Below, piece after piece: positions 17,361 through 25,912 of a DNA stretch of 64,000 nt. The stretch is from positions 360,628 to 424,627 of the forward strand of contig NZ_QJVJ01000008.1 in NCBI RefSeq assembly GCF_003217775.1, in the 5' to 3' direction. Made by a program: the position numbers and the translations under genes. Source of the stretch: Paenibacillus flagellatus (lineage in GTDB: Bacteria > Bacillota > Bacilli > Paenibacillales > NBRC-103111). Each line of letters opens with the position of its first letter. Position 1 is the first letter of the stretch. The notes below the pieces were generated by a model, which was not told where the DNA came from, made no database searches, and saw only the letters and a list, made by a program, of their open reading frames with translations.

Positions 17361-18332
17361 GTGGCTCTTTACGCGCTGAGGCGTTTCCTGAACGCCATTC
17401 CGATACTGATCGGCATCACGATCATTTCATTTGCGATCATCCATATGGCGCCCGGGAGTCCGCTCTCCGCGTACATCGAAGATCCGACCATCAAACAAGT
17501 CGACAAAGACAATATGATCAAGGCCTACGGGCTCGACAAGCCGCTCTATATTCAGTATTGGGATTGGATCAGCGGAATCGCGCGGGGAGATCTCGGAACT
17601 TCCTTCTTGAAAAGCGATCCGGTCTCCGATCTGATCTTGGATCGGCTGCCGACGACGCTGCTGCTTACGGTGACGAGCTTCGTCATCGCGCTCGTCATCG
17701 CGATCCCGCTAGGCATCGCCTGCGCGCTCCGGGCGCACTCGCGGCTCGATCAGATCGTGACGGCGATCTCGAACGTGGGGATTTCGATCCCCGGCTTTTG
17801 GCTCGGCCTCGTCCTCATGATGCTGTTCGCCGTCAAGCTGGGCTGGCTGCCGTCGGGAGGCTTGCAGACAATCAATACGCCGTTCAGTATCATGGACCGG
17901 GTGAAGCATCTCATCCTGCCGATCGGCACGATAGCCGCTGCGGAAGTGGCCGTCTGGACGCGCTATATCCGGTCCAGCATGCTGGAGGTCATCCACCAGG
18001 ACTACATGCGGACGGCCCGGGCGAAAGGTTTGCTCGACGGACGCGTCATTGCCGTGCACGGGATGCGCAATGCGCTCATGCCGATCGTGACGCTGTTCGG
18101 CTTGATGCTGCCGTCGTTTTTCGGAGGGGCTGTCATCATCGAGACGATCTTCAGCATCCCCGGCATCGGCCGACTCTTCATCGAAGCGGCGTTCCAGCGG
18201 GATTACCCGATCATTTTCGCGATTACGACGGTCGGCGCGTTTCTGACCGTCCTCGGCAGCATCATCGCCGACATTTTGTACGCCGCGCTCGATCCGCGGG
18301 TGAGCATCGACCAGAAAGGAGTGAAGGTGTAG
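17361..18332 (+). CDS. Peptide ABC transporter permease, DppB type
   Basis: A 323-residue inner-membrane permease with six predicted helices. MALYALRRFLNAIPILIGIT is the typical N-terminus; GDLGTSFLKSDPVSDLILDRLPTT and the EAA loop (YMRTARAKGLLDGRVIAVHG) that contacts the ATPases are present, as is FGGAVIIETIFSIPGIG. The start is GTG behind AAAGAAGTG. The gene is 32 bases after the lipoprotein gene and 3 bases before the partner permease. Confidence 0.93.
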   Translation: MALYALRRFLNAIPILIGITIISFAIIHMAPGSPLSAYIEDPTIKQVDKDNMIKAYGLDKPLYIQYWDWISGIARGDLGTSFLKSDPVSDLILDRLPTTLLLTVTSFVIALVIAIPLGIACALRAHSRLDQIVTAISNVGISIPGFWLGLVLMMLFAVKLGWLPSGGLQTINTPFSIMDRVKHLILPIGTIAAAEVAVWTRYIRSSMLEVIHQDYMRTARAKGLLDGRVIAVHGMRNALMPIVTLFGLMLPSFFGGAVIIETIFSIPGIGRLFIEAAFQRDYPIIFAITTVGAFLTVLGSIIADILYAALDPRVSIDQKGVKV

Positions 18333-18335
18333 CCG

Positions 18336-19211
18336 ATGAGCGTAGCCGTTGCCAACAACACGACGATTCAACCCGTCAAACCCCGCAACCGCGCGTGGGG
18401 GCGGTTCAAACAAAATAAACTGGCCGTCGTTAGCCTGTTCATTATGGCTGCCCTTATTCTTCTGGCGCTGCTCGCCCCTGTCATCGCGCCGTACGATCCG
18501 GCCGAGCAGGATTTGCTTAACCGTCTGAAGCCGCCCAGCGCGGAGCATTGGTTCGGCACCGACGACCTGGGCCGCGACCTGCTCAGCCGGGTGCTCTACG
18601 GAGCGCGGGTTTCGCTGTCGGTCGGCATATTCGCCGTCGTCTTCAACGTCGTGATCGGCGTCGTCGTCGGCGCGGTCGCCGGCTATTACGGCGGCAAGAC
18701 GGACAGCATCCTGATGCGGTTCGTCGATATTATGCTCGCGTTTCCGCAGTTTTTCCTGCTCATAACGGTCGTTACGCTGCTGCGGCCGAGCTTGTTCAAC
18801 ATTATCGTCGTCTTCGTCGTATTCGGGTGGATGGGCAAAGCGAGGCTGCTGCGCAGTCAGGTGATGACGCTCAAAAACCGCGAGTTCGTCGACGCGGCGC
18901 GGACGATGGGAATGTCGGACTTCCGTATCATTTTCGTGCACATTTTGCCGAACGCGATCGCGCCGGTTATCGTCTCGGCCACGCTGCAGATGGGCTCGAT
19001 GATTTTGACGGAGTCGAGCTTGAGCTTCCTCGGTCTCGGCATCCAGCCTCCGCACGCGAGCTGGGGCAACCTGCTGCAAAGCGCCCAAAGCTTGACGATC
19101 ATGATGAAGGCGCCGTGGTTCCCGATCATTCCGGGATCGCTCATTTTCCTTACGATCATGTGCTTCAACTTTATCGGGGACGGGCTGCGCAGCGCGCTCG
19201 ATTCGCGCTAA
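18336..19211 (+). CDS. Peptide ABC transporter permease, DppC type
   Basis: A 291-residue permease, partner of the upstream one. The N-terminal segment FKQNKLAVVSLFIMAALI, the motif HWFGTDDLGRDLLSRVLYGARVS typical of DppC/OppC, the EAA loop (FVDAARTMGMSDFRIIFVHI) and GLGIQPPHASWGNLL are all visible. It forms the transmembrane channel with the DppB-type subunit. It is the last gene of the operon and is followed by a strong terminator at 19229-19263. Confidence 0.93.
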   Translation: MSVAVANNTTIQPVKPRNRAWGRFKQNKLAVVSLFIMAALILLALLAPVIAPYDPAEQDLLNRLKPPSAEHWFGTDDLGRDLLSRVLYGARVSLSVGIFAVVFNVVIGVVVGAVAGYYGGKTDSILMRFVDIMLAFPQFFLLITVVTLLRPSLFNIIVVFVVFGWMGKARLLRSQVMTLKNREFVDAARTMGMSDFRIIFVHILPNAIAPVIVSATLQMGSMILTESSLSFLGLGIQPPHASWGNLLQSAQSLTIMMKAPWFPIIPGSLIFLTIMCFNFIGDGLRSALDSR

Positions 19212-19228
19212 CACGCAGGCATCGCGAG

Positions 19229-19263
19229 CCGACGTCGGTATTCAACCGGCGTCGGTTTTTTTT
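19229..19263 (+). terminator. Terminator of the peptide ABC operon
   Basis: CCGACGTCGGT and ACCGGCGTCGG pair around ATTCA, followed by eight T. Confidence 0.9.
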
Positions 19264-19303
19264 ATTATACGAGAATTGGACAATAGGCGCGTTTCCCGCG
19301 CTT

Positions 19304-19312
19304 TGATACAAT
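19304..19312 (+). promoter_or_regulatory. Candidate extended -10 promoter of the hydrolase gene
   Basis: TG-A-TACAAT at 19304-19312 is an extended -10; no -35 stands at the normal distance. It lies 31 bases before the start codon and just after the previous operon's terminator. Confidence 0.55.
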
Positions 19313-19343
19313 AGGGGTGCTAATCGGCAAAGGAGAGAAAACG

Positions 19344-20081
19344 ATGAAACACGTCATGTTGCTGGACATCGCGTTCGAACAAGGAGGTCGGCATAACGTC
19401 ATCACACCGGTCCTGCTTCGGGACGAACGGGAGACGATTCTCGTCGATTGCGGTTACCCGCACTTTTATCCGCACTTTCGGTCGGCCGTCGAGCGGCATG
19501 GCCTTCAGCTGGATGCCATCACCAAGATCGTCGTCACTCATCACGATATGGATCATATCGGGGCGCTTGCCGCTTTGAAGCGGGCGCATCCGCAAATCGA
19601 GGTCATCGCGTACGAAGAGGAAGAACCGTATATTCGCGGCGAGAAAAAGTCGCTTCGCCTCGTTCAGGCGGAATCCACCTATGACGGATTGCCGGACGAG
19701 TCGAAGCCGTGGGCGGAGCAGTTTATCCGCTATCTCCGTTCCGTCGAACCGGCGCCCGTCGATCGAACGGTGGCCGCCGGCGAAACGCTTCCCTGGTGCG
19801 GAGGCATCGAGATCGTTCATACGCCCGGCCATATGCCCGGTCATATTTCGTTGTACCTTCCCGCGAGCCAAACGATGATCGCGGGCGACGCCGTCGTCAT
19901 CGAGGAGGGGAAATTAAACATCGCCAATCCCCAGTTCACGCTGGATATGGACGAAGCCGTGCGCTCCGTTCGCCGATTGCTGGAGTACGATATCGAGCGG
20001 TTGATTTGCTATCACGGCGGGGAGTTCCACGGGGACGTCCGGTCGGCGCTGCTGCAATTGGTCGAGACATATACGGCTTGA
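19344..20081 (+). CDS. MBL-fold metallo-hydrolase
   Basis: A 245-residue metallo-beta-lactamase fold protein. The metal-binding motif HHDMDH (residues 66-71) follows a beta strand (TKIVVTHHDMDHIGAL); further ligands are HTPGHMPGHIS (~155), AGDAVV (~180) and the closing CYHGGEF (~230). This subgroup includes glyoxalase II-like and lactonase-like enzymes, so the substrate cannot be named. The ATG at 19344 follows AAAGGAGAG. The two acetyltransferase genes follow at short spacing and may be co-transcribed. Confidence 0.85.
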   Translation: MKHVMLLDIAFEQGGRHNVITPVLLRDERETILVDCGYPHFYPHFRSAVERHGLQLDAITKIVVTHHDMDHIGALAALKRAHPQIEVIAYEEEEPYIRGEKKSLRLVQAESTYDGLPDESKPWAEQFIRYLRSVEPAPVDRTVAAGETLPWCGGIEIVHTPGHMPGHISLYLPASQTMIAGDAVVIEEGKLNIANPQFTLDMDEAVRSVRRLLEYDIERLICYHGGEFHGDVRSALLQLVETYTA

Positions 20082-20124
20082 GTCCCGGCGCGGACGCAGC
20101 TGAAAAGGGAGGCATCGTCGAACG

Positions 20125-20634
20125 ATGTTGTTGGAGACGGAAAGGCTGGTGCTGCGGCCGTACGATCGCGATCAGCTGCCCCAGCTTCACGAGTTGTTGT
20201 CGGACCCGGTCACGATGGAGTTTTGGCCGGCGCCGTTTACGACCGAGCAAACCCGGCAATGGTTTGAGCGGAACAGGGAGCGGTACGCCGAGGGGTACGG
20301 CCGGCTCGGCGTATTCGAGAAACGGGACGATTCGCTGATCGGCGACGCCGGTCTGCAAAAGACGGATATCGACGGGGTACCGGAGTGGGATTTGGGTTAC
20401 ATCGTTCATGCGAACTATTGGGGGAAGGGGTACGGCGCGGAAGCCGCAGCGGCGTTATTGCAATACGGGCTGAAGACGCTCGGATTGCCGCGCATATGCG
20501 CCAATATGCCGGTTCATCATACCCGTTCCCAAAAAGTGGCCGTCAAGCTCGGAATGGTGTTGGAGAAGGAATTCATGAACCCCAAAAACCGGAATCTCCC
20601 GACGTACCTGTACGTCAAAGAAAATCGACCTTAA
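20125..20634 (+). CDS. GNAT acetyltransferase, RimJ/RimL type
   Basis: A 169-residue N-acetyltransferase beginning MLLETERLVLRPYDRDQLPQ, the standard start of the Acetyltransf_3 family. The acetyl-CoA binding region is DLGYIVHANYWGKGYGAEAA (~residues 90-110), and the HTRSQKVAVKLGM segment near residue 133 is typical of RimJ-like enzymes that acetylate protein N-termini or small amines. Cytoplasmic. Target unknown. It lies 43 bases after the hydrolase gene, and the next GNAT gene starts 20 bases after its stop. Confidence 0.88.
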   Translation: MLLETERLVLRPYDRDQLPQLHELLSDPVTMEFWPAPFTTEQTRQWFERNRERYAEGYGRLGVFEKRDDSLIGDAGLQKTDIDGVPEWDLGYIVHANYWGKGYGAEAAAALLQYGLKTLGLPRICANMPVHHTRSQKVAVKLGMVLEKEFMNPKNRNLPTYLYVKENRP

Positions 20635-20654
20635 CCGTGATCGGAGGGCATTCG

Positions 20655-21101
20655 ATGGCAAGCGGGATAATCCCCTTTGAAGATCAGCACTACGACGAGC
20701 TTGTCGCGATTTGGTACCGGGCCGTCCGGCAGACGCATACGTTTTTGGCGGAAGCGGACTTCGAGTTTTACCATCGGCTTGTAAGGGAAGGGGCGTTGAA
20801 GGCCGCCGAGCTTTGGGTCGAAGTGGACGAAGGCAGGAAGCCGAGAGGGTTTATCGGCTTGGAGGGCGCCAAGATCGAAATGCTGTTTGTCGACCCCGGC
20901 CATTTCGGCCGCGGAATCGGCACGCGTTTGATCCGGTACGCGGAAGCGAGGAAAGGCGGCGACCTGCAGGTCGACGTAAATGAGCAGAACGAGGGGGCGC
21001 GTCTTTTTTACTCGCGGTACGGCTTCGTGCAGACCGGGCGGTCGGAGCGGGATGCTTCGGGGCGTCCGTACCCGCTGCTCCATATGGCTTTGAACAGATA
21101 G
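20655..21101 (+). CDS. GNAT acetyltransferase similar to E. coli YjaB
   Basis: A 148-residue N-acetyltransferase. The start region YDELVAIWYRAVRQTHTFL, the acetyl-CoA loop in FVDPGHFGRGIGTRLIRYA and the end DVNEQNEGARLFYSRYGF, then GRPYPLLHM, match E. coli YjaB closely. The frame is open upstream to 20385 inside the previous gene, but ATG 20655 behind TCGGAGGGC gives the family start. The substrate of YjaB is not firmly established. A GC-rich hairpin follows. Confidence 0.85.
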   Translation: MASGIIPFEDQHYDELVAIWYRAVRQTHTFLAEADFEFYHRLVREGALKAAELWVEVDEGRKPRGFIGLEGAKIEMLFVDPGHFGRGIGTRLIRYAEARKGGDLQVDVNEQNEGARLFYSRYGFVQTGRSERDASGRPYPLLHMALNR

Positions 21102-21162
21102 GCGCGGCGGGCCGCTCAAGAGCCCGTCTTCGCAAGGGAGAACTACGGCGCGGCGCCAAAGG

Positions 21163-21192
21163 GCCCGCCGGCCTTCGAAACGGCCGGCGGGC
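21163..21192. terminator. GC-rich hairpin, probable terminator
   Basis: GCCCGCCGGCC and GGCCGGCGGGC form a perfect 11-bp stem around TTCGAAAC. No clear T-run follows on the forward strand, so efficiency is uncertain. Confidence 0.5.
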
Positions 21193-21212
21193 TGTTCCCA
21201 TTCGCCGTCCGG

Positions 21213-21279
21213 CATGACAAATGTCATGTCCCCCACCTGACGTTTATGACTTCAGCGGGCGGGTCGGCTTTCTTATAAT
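21213..21279 (+). promoter_or_regulatory. Desaturase promoter with candidate DesR operator
   Basis: CATGAC-AAAT-GTCATG (21213-21228) is a perfect dyad; a degenerate second copy, CTGACGTTTATGACT, is centred about 22 bases downstream, on the same helix face. TATAAT follows at 21274-21279, and the -35 position (21251-21256, TTCAGC) is poor, as expected for an activator-dependent promoter. The regulator gene desR lies in the same cluster. Confidence 0.7.
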
Positions 21280-21349
21280 GAGAGCTATGGAAGTGTACCG
21301 AGTGAAGGAGTAACGATCGGCGACTTCGACCCGAGGAGGCGTACCCGCG

Positions 21350-22411
21350 ATGACCCAATCCCGCATATCCAAGCTGAAGCAAGATGTCGCCGCTTTCGAA
21401 CGTTCCGATACGAGGAAGAGCGTGTGGCAAATCTGCAATACGATGGTGCCGTTGATCGTCCTATGGTATTCGGCCTACGCCGCTCTTTCCGTATCGTATT
21501 GGCTTACGCTGCCGATCGCGATCGTCGCAGCGGGATTTTTGGTCCGGACGTTCATCTTATTCCATGATTGCTGTCACCAGTCGTTCTTCCGGAACCGACT
21601 GGCAAATGATATACTAGGCACCATAACGGGCATATTGACGCTCGTCCCTTACGAGCAGTGGAAACGAAGCCATTCGATCCATCACGCCACGAGCGGCAAC
21701 CTCGATCGCCGCGGTACCGGGGACATGTGGCTGCTCACCGTCGACGAGTATGCGGCCGCTTCGATTTGGCGTCGCATCGCCTACCGGATCTACCGCAACC
21801 CGCTCGTCATGTTCGGAATCGGTCCGATCGCCGTGTTTCTGATCGAATATCGCTTCAACCGCAAGGGAGCGAGACGGAAAGAGCGCATCAACACTTGGGT
21901 GACCAACGCGGGCGCGGCGGCCCTGTATGCGCTGCTCTGCTGGGCGGTCGGCTGGCAGGCGTTCCTGCTCGTTCAAGCTCCGGTCTTCTTCGTATCCGGT
22001 CTGCTCGGCATTTGGCTGTTCTATGTGCAGCATCAGTTCGAGGACTCCTACTTCGAGAACGAGGAGGAGTGGAACTACGTACAGGCCGCGGTGGAAGGAA
22101 GCTCGTATTACAAGCTTCCCAGACTGCTGCAGTGGATAACCGGCAATATCGGGTTTCATCACGTTCATCATTTAAGCCCGAAAGTGCCAAACTATCATTT
22201 GGAGCAGGCGCATTTGGCGACGCCGCCGCTTCAGAAGGCGACCACGATCACGATCGGGACGAGTTTGAAGTCGCTGCGCTTCCGGTTATGGGATGAAGAC
22301 AGCAAAACGTTTGTCGGGTACCGGGCAAGCCGAAAAGCGATCCGCAAGCCCGCGCAGCCGGCGAAATCGGCTCGGGAGAAGCTGCCCCGGACAAGCAACT
22401 CGGTCACTTGA
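21350..22411 (+). CDS. des: Membrane fatty acid desaturase
   Basis: A 353-residue acyl-lipid desaturase with four predicted membrane helices. The three histidine boxes that hold the di-iron centre are visible: HDCCHQ (residues ~67-72), HSIHH (~104-108, in WKRSHSIHHATSG) and, near residue 270, HHVHH in IGFHHVHHLSPKVPNYHL. In B. subtilis the homologous Des introduces a delta-5 double bond in membrane phospholipids after cold shock. Upstream is a promoter with a DesR-like operator, and desK and desR follow directly, so the complete thermosensing circuit is present. The ATG at 21350 follows GAGGAGG. Confidence 0.93.
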   Translation: MTQSRISKLKQDVAAFERSDTRKSVWQICNTMVPLIVLWYSAYAALSVSYWLTLPIAIVAAGFLVRTFILFHDCCHQSFFRNRLANDILGTITGILTLVPYEQWKRSHSIHHATSGNLDRRGTGDMWLLTVDEYAAASIWRRIAYRIYRNPLVMFGIGPIAVFLIEYRFNRKGARRKERINTWVTNAGAAALYALLCWAVGWQAFLLVQAPVFFVSGLLGIWLFYVQHQFEDSYFENEEEWNYVQAAVEGSSYYKLPRLLQWITGNIGFHHVHHLSPKVPNYHLEQAHLATPPLQKATTITIGTSLKSLRFRLWDEDSKTFVGYRASRKAIRKPAQPAKSAREKLPRTSNSVT

Positions 22412-22435
22412 TTCGATGGAAGGAGGAGGGGAGCG

Positions 22436-23581
22436 ATGTCGGCTTTGACGAACTGGAACCATACGTTTCGCAAAAATACGGGACTCAGCCCGTACGTCTG
22501 GGTCGTCCTGTACATCCTCCCGTTCTACTTCATTTTCCGTACTTCTTCGACGCCGCTTATCGTGTTCGGCATTTTGATGATTATCGTCTTTTTCGTCTGC
22601 TACGTGCTGTCCTTCGTTTCGAAAGGATGGTACGTTTATTTTTGGTCGAGCGTGCAGATCGTCATTTCGGTCGCCATGAGCCTCGTGTTCGGCTACGTGT
22701 ACTTTTCCCTATTCTTGGCGTTTTTTATCGGGCATTTGAAAAATCGGGCCGCCTTCATCACCATGTATACGGTTCATCTGGTCACCACGTTCGCTACGGT
22801 CAACTACGGCTTCGCCACGCAAAATCCGATCCTGTTCAACCAGCTGCCGTTCGTTTTTTTAAGTCTCGTCGCGGTCATCCTCCTGCCGGTCAGCACGTAT
22901 AACAAGAATAAAGAGGATAAGCTGCAAGGCCAATTGGAGGATGCGAACAAACGGATCTCGGAGCTGGTGAAGCTGGAGGAGCGGCAGCGGATCGCCCGGG
23001 ACCTGCACGATACGTTGGGGCAGAAGCTGTCCTTGATCGGGCTGAAGAGCGATTTGGCGGGGAAGCTGATCGGCAAAAACCCGGCGCAGGCCCGCGCGGA
23101 GCTTCGCGATATTCAGCAGACGGCCCGCACCGCCTTGAAGGAAGTGCGCGAGATGGTCACCCGCATGCGCGGGACGAAGCTGGAGGACGAACTGTTTCGC
23201 GTCGAACAGATGCTGAAGGCCGCCCAGATCGAATTTACGCTGGAGGGCGATCCGAAACGGCTGCACACGTCGCTCATCGCCGAGAACGTCGTGAGCATGT
23301 GTCTGAAGGAAGCGGTGACGAACGTCGTGAAGCACGGCGGCGCCACCTGCTGCTCCGTAACCGTCGACTCTTCGGCCACCGAGCTCGTCGTAAAGGTGCG
23401 CGACAACGGAATCGGCATGGAAGGGCCGGCCGAACGCTACGGCGGCAACGGCCTGAAAGGAATGAAGGAGCGGCTCGAATTCGTGAACGGAAGTCTGGAC
23501 ATCGTATCGGACCGGGGAACGACGCTGACGATCCGGGTACCGAACGGCTATGCGCCGTCGCGAGAGGAGGGTGAGGGATGA
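22436..23581 (+). CDS. desK: Membrane thermosensor histidine kinase DesK
   Basis: A 381-residue HPK7-type kinase/phosphatase. About five N-terminal membrane helices (from SPYVWVVLYILPFYFIF onward) are followed by a coiled-coil linker and the motif LVKLEERQRIARDLHDTLGQ with the phosphorylated His191, equivalent to His188 of B. subtilis DesK. The ATP-binding domain has CLKEAVTNVVKHGG (N box) and DNGIGM (G1). Similarity to B. subtilis DesK runs through the sensor helices as well, supporting a membrane-fluidity sensor rather than a generic kinase. Its end overlaps desR by 4 bases (ATGA). Confidence 0.95.
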   Translation: MSALTNWNHTFRKNTGLSPYVWVVLYILPFYFIFRTSSTPLIVFGILMIIVFFVCYVLSFVSKGWYVYFWSSVQIVISVAMSLVFGYVYFSLFLAFFIGHLKNRAAFITMYTVHLVTTFATVNYGFATQNPILFNQLPFVFLSLVAVILLPVSTYNKNKEDKLQGQLEDANKRISELVKLEERQRIARDLHDTLGQKLSLIGLKSDLAGKLIGKNPAQARAELRDIQQTARTALKEVREMVTRMRGTKLEDELFRVEQMLKAAQIEFTLEGDPKRLHTSLIAENVVSMCLKEAVTNVVKHGGATCCSVTVDSSATELVVKVRDNGIGMEGPAERYGGNGLKGMKERLEFVNGSLDIVSDRGTTLTIRVPNGYAPSREEGEG

Positions 23582-24177
23582 TTCGCATCGTCATCGCCGA
23601 AGATCAGAAGATGCTGCTCGGTGCGCTTGCCGCCTTGCTCGAATTGGAGGAGGACATGACCGTCGTCGGCCGAACGGCCGACGGGGAGGAGGCCGTCCGT
23701 CTCGTCCGGCTGCTGAAGCCGGACGTTTGCATCATGGATATCGAAATGCCGGGAAAGAACGGCTTGGATGCGGCCGAGGAGCTGAAGGGATGCGGGTGCA
23801 AAGTGATCATCTTGACCACGTTCGCCCGTCCGGGGTATTTCGAACGGGCCATGAAAGCCGGCGTCCACGGCTACTTGCTGAAGGACAGCCCGAGCGAGGA
23901 GCTGGCCGGTACGATCCGGACCGTCATGGCCGGCCGGCGCGTCTACGCTCCCGAGCTGGTGGACGAGGCGTACGGCGAGGACAACCCGTTGACCGAGCGG
24001 GAGAACGAGGTGCTCGTGCTGATGGCCGACGGCAAAAATACGAAGGAAATCGCCAGTCAGCTCTATTTGACGACGGGGACGGTCCGCAATTATATTTCGG
24101 CCATCCTCGACAAGCTGGAGGTCGGCAACCGGATCGAAGCGATTAAGCGCTTCAGGGAGAAGGGCTGGTTCAAATAA
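23578..24177 (+). CDS. desR: Response regulator DesR
   Basis: A 199-residue NarL-type response regulator. The receiver domain (1-120) has the acidic pair in IVIAEDQKMLLGAL, phosphoacceptor Asp54 in KPDVCIMDIEMPG, and Lys in LLKDSPSEELA. The C-terminal LuxR-type helix-turn-helix starts at LTERENEVLVLMADGKNTKE. Phosphorylated by DesK, B. subtilis DesR activates des at low membrane fluidity. The gene overlaps desK by 4 bases, so the two are translationally coupled. Confidence 0.95.
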   Translation: MIRIVIAEDQKMLLGALAALLELEEDMTVVGRTADGEEAVRLVRLLKPDVCIMDIEMPGKNGLDAAEELKGCGCKVIILTTFARPGYFERAMKAGVHGYLLKDSPSEELAGTIRTVMAGRRVYAPELVDEAYGEDNPLTERENEVLVLMADGKNTKEIASQLYLTTGTVRNYISAILDKLEVGNRIEAIKRFREKGWFK

Positions 24178-24201
24178 GCGCAGCAATGAAAGGATTCCGT
24201 T

Positions 24202-25131
24202 ATGAAATCGTTTAAGCCGGACATGACGATCGAGCGTGCCCAGCACTTTTTGCAGACGATCGAATCGGAGACGGTCTCCGATATCGCCCCGATCGAAATG
24301 GGGGAGCTGAGCAAAGTGTTTCGCTACCGGCTTGGCGCGCAATCGTTCGTCATTCATTTTAAAAGCGGCAGGGAAACGGTCGACAAAGTCAAGCTAATCT
24401 CCGAACGCTACTCGTCGGTGCTGCCGATTCCGCGTATGGTGAAGATCGGCACGTGCGACGGATTGCCGTATACGATATCGGAACAAGCGGTCGGCGCCCC
24501 CGTCCTAACGCAGCCCAAAGAAGAAATCGTCCGCGTCATCCCCGACTTGATCGAGCGGTTCGCCGCCATGAACCAAGTTCGCGTCGATTCTGCGAGCGGC
24601 TACGGCTGGATTACGCCTTCCGGAGAGGGGGCGTCCGCCTCTTGGACCGATTGGCTCGCCTCCCTTTTTAACGAGGAGCAGGAAGGGTTTTACGAGGGAT
24701 GGACGTCGCTTTTCGAAAGCAGCTTTCTGGAAAAGGATCTGTTCGACCGGACGTATGCCGCGATGATCGAGCTTGCGCAGTATGCGCCCGAGGAGCGGTA
24801 TCTGGTTCACGGCGACTTCCATCTCGGCAACATGCTTTCGGACGATGGCCGGATTACGGCGATCGTTGATTGGGAGATGGCGATGTACGGCGATTTCCTG
24901 TTCGACGCGGCCGTACTGCATCTGTGGGTTCCGCAAATCGGGTTTCCGCAGCGGCTCCGGGAGCATTGGGAGCGGCAGGGGAGGGAGATCGCCCATTTCG
25001 AGAAAAGGCTGCTGTGCTACCAGCTGTTCAAGGGACTGGACGGTCTGCGGTTTTACGCCAAGAAGGACGACAAGCCCAGCTACGACTTCATGAGATCCCA
25101 CCTCGTCACGCTGCTGAAGCAGGCGGAGTAA
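24202..25131 (+). CDS. Aminoglycoside phosphotransferase (APH) family kinase
   Basis: A 309-residue protein of the APH/choline kinase fold. The catalytic loop VHGDFHLGNML (~residue 203) and the metal-binding segment ITAIVDWEMAMYGD (~220) are intact, as is the N-lobe lysine strand QSFVIHFKSG. Homologues phosphorylate aminoglycosides, macrolides, homoserine or other small alcohols; substrate not predictable. It starts 24 bases after desR and may be co-transcribed with it. A strong terminator follows. Confidence 0.85.
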   Translation: MKSFKPDMTIERAQHFLQTIESETVSDIAPIEMGELSKVFRYRLGAQSFVIHFKSGRETVDKVKLISERYSSVLPIPRMVKIGTCDGLPYTISEQAVGAPVLTQPKEEIVRVIPDLIERFAAMNQVRVDSASGYGWITPSGEGASASWTDWLASLFNEEQEGFYEGWTSLFESSFLEKDLFDRTYAAMIELAQYAPEERYLVHGDFHLGNMLSDDGRITAIVDWEMAMYGDFLFDAAVLHLWVPQIGFPQRLREHWERQGREIAHFEKRLLCYQLFKGLDGLRFYAKKDDKPSYDFMRSHLVTLLKQAE

Positions 25132-25153
25132 ACGGGGAATAAAAAAACGCGAG

Positions 25154-25186
25154 AGCAGCCGTCCGAAGCGACCGGCTGCTTTTTTG
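25154..25186 (+). terminator. Terminator after the APH-family gene
   Basis: AGCAGCCG and CGGCTGCT pair around an 11-base loop, followed by TTTTTG. It probably ends the des-desK-desR-APH transcript. Confidence 0.9.
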
Positions 25187-25320
25187 TATACGCCCAATCC
25201 GTTGGACGTGTTTGTTTTTTCGACCGTTCGCTTCCGAATGGTAATTTCGCCCTGAAATGTTTCCGAAGCGGAGCGGGCTTCGTTTTTATTATATAATCAT
25301 GAAGAAGGCAGGTGAACAAC

Positions 25321-25752
25321 ATGAAAACAGCGTATAAAAGGTACCTCATCCTGTTTGTACTCGTTACGGCTGCCGCTGTTGCGATCGGGACTATCGGGAT
25401 TGCGAAGCAGAAAAGTCACATTTATTTCATTCCGGACGGTTATACGGGATGGGTCGAGATTCGATACGATCAAAAAGATAGCCCCGCACTCGCGGTGGAA
25501 GGAAAAAGCTACGTGCACGTCGTTCCCGAAACGGGAATCGTAACGACTTCAAACGCTCCCACAGCCGGTAAAATGGAGTTTTATTACATCGATAAACAAG
25601 GTTACCGTAATGAGATCGGACTCGATTTGATTCACGGCCAAGCCATGAAGTCGAAAGAAACGCCGCTTTCAGACGGTACGATGCAAAAAGAATCGGTGAA
25701 TCGATTTTTTGTGGGTACTGAACAGCAATTCCATGAGGCAACGAAGAAATAA
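25321..25752 (+). CDS. Small anchored or secreted protein, DUF6843-like
   Basis: A 143-residue protein with one N-terminal hydrophobic helix (YLILFVLVTAAAVAIGTIGI), then an extracytoplasmic domain with IYFIPDGYTGWVEIRYD and a second conserved-looking block, GKMEFYYIDKQGYRNEIG. The pattern resembles the DUF6843 group of Bacillales; this is from memory and not certain. The ATG at 25321 is preferred over the GTG at 25312 because that GTG is part of the ribosome binding site GCAGGTG. Base composition is clearly lower in GC than in the neighbours, a sign of transfer. Function unknown. Confidence 0.6.
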   Translation: MKTAYKRYLILFVLVTAAAVAIGTIGIAKQKSHIYFIPDGYTGWVEIRYDQKDSPALAVEGKSYVHVVPETGIVTTSNAPTAGKMEFYYIDKQGYRNEIGLDLIHGQAMKSKETPLSDGTMQKESVNRFFVGTEQQFHEATKK

Positions 25753-25870
25753 TCAGCGTAATAACGATGAATTCAAGACGAAGACGGTGAAGTACATTCA
25801 GGAACAATCGAAGACCGTTCCTCGAATCGCCGAGAAATTGAATATTCCGGAAGGCACCTTGCATGACTTT
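25733..25870 (+). pseudogene. Remnant of IS3-family transposase OrfA
   Basis: About 46 codons read NNDEFKTKTVKYIQEQ, then KTVPRIAEKLNIPEGTLHD, which is the N-terminal helix-turn-helix region of IS3-family OrfA proteins (the usual form ends GTLHDW or GTLHNW). After HDF the similarity stops and the frame runs into unrelated sequence. The remnant overlaps the end of the upstream small protein gene by 20 bases and borders the multicopper oxidase pseudogene. No inverted repeats are recognisable. Confidence 0.7.
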
Positions 25871-25912
25871 AGCAGGAGTCGGCCGGAACGGGGCCCGGAC
25901 CTTTCGATCGAA

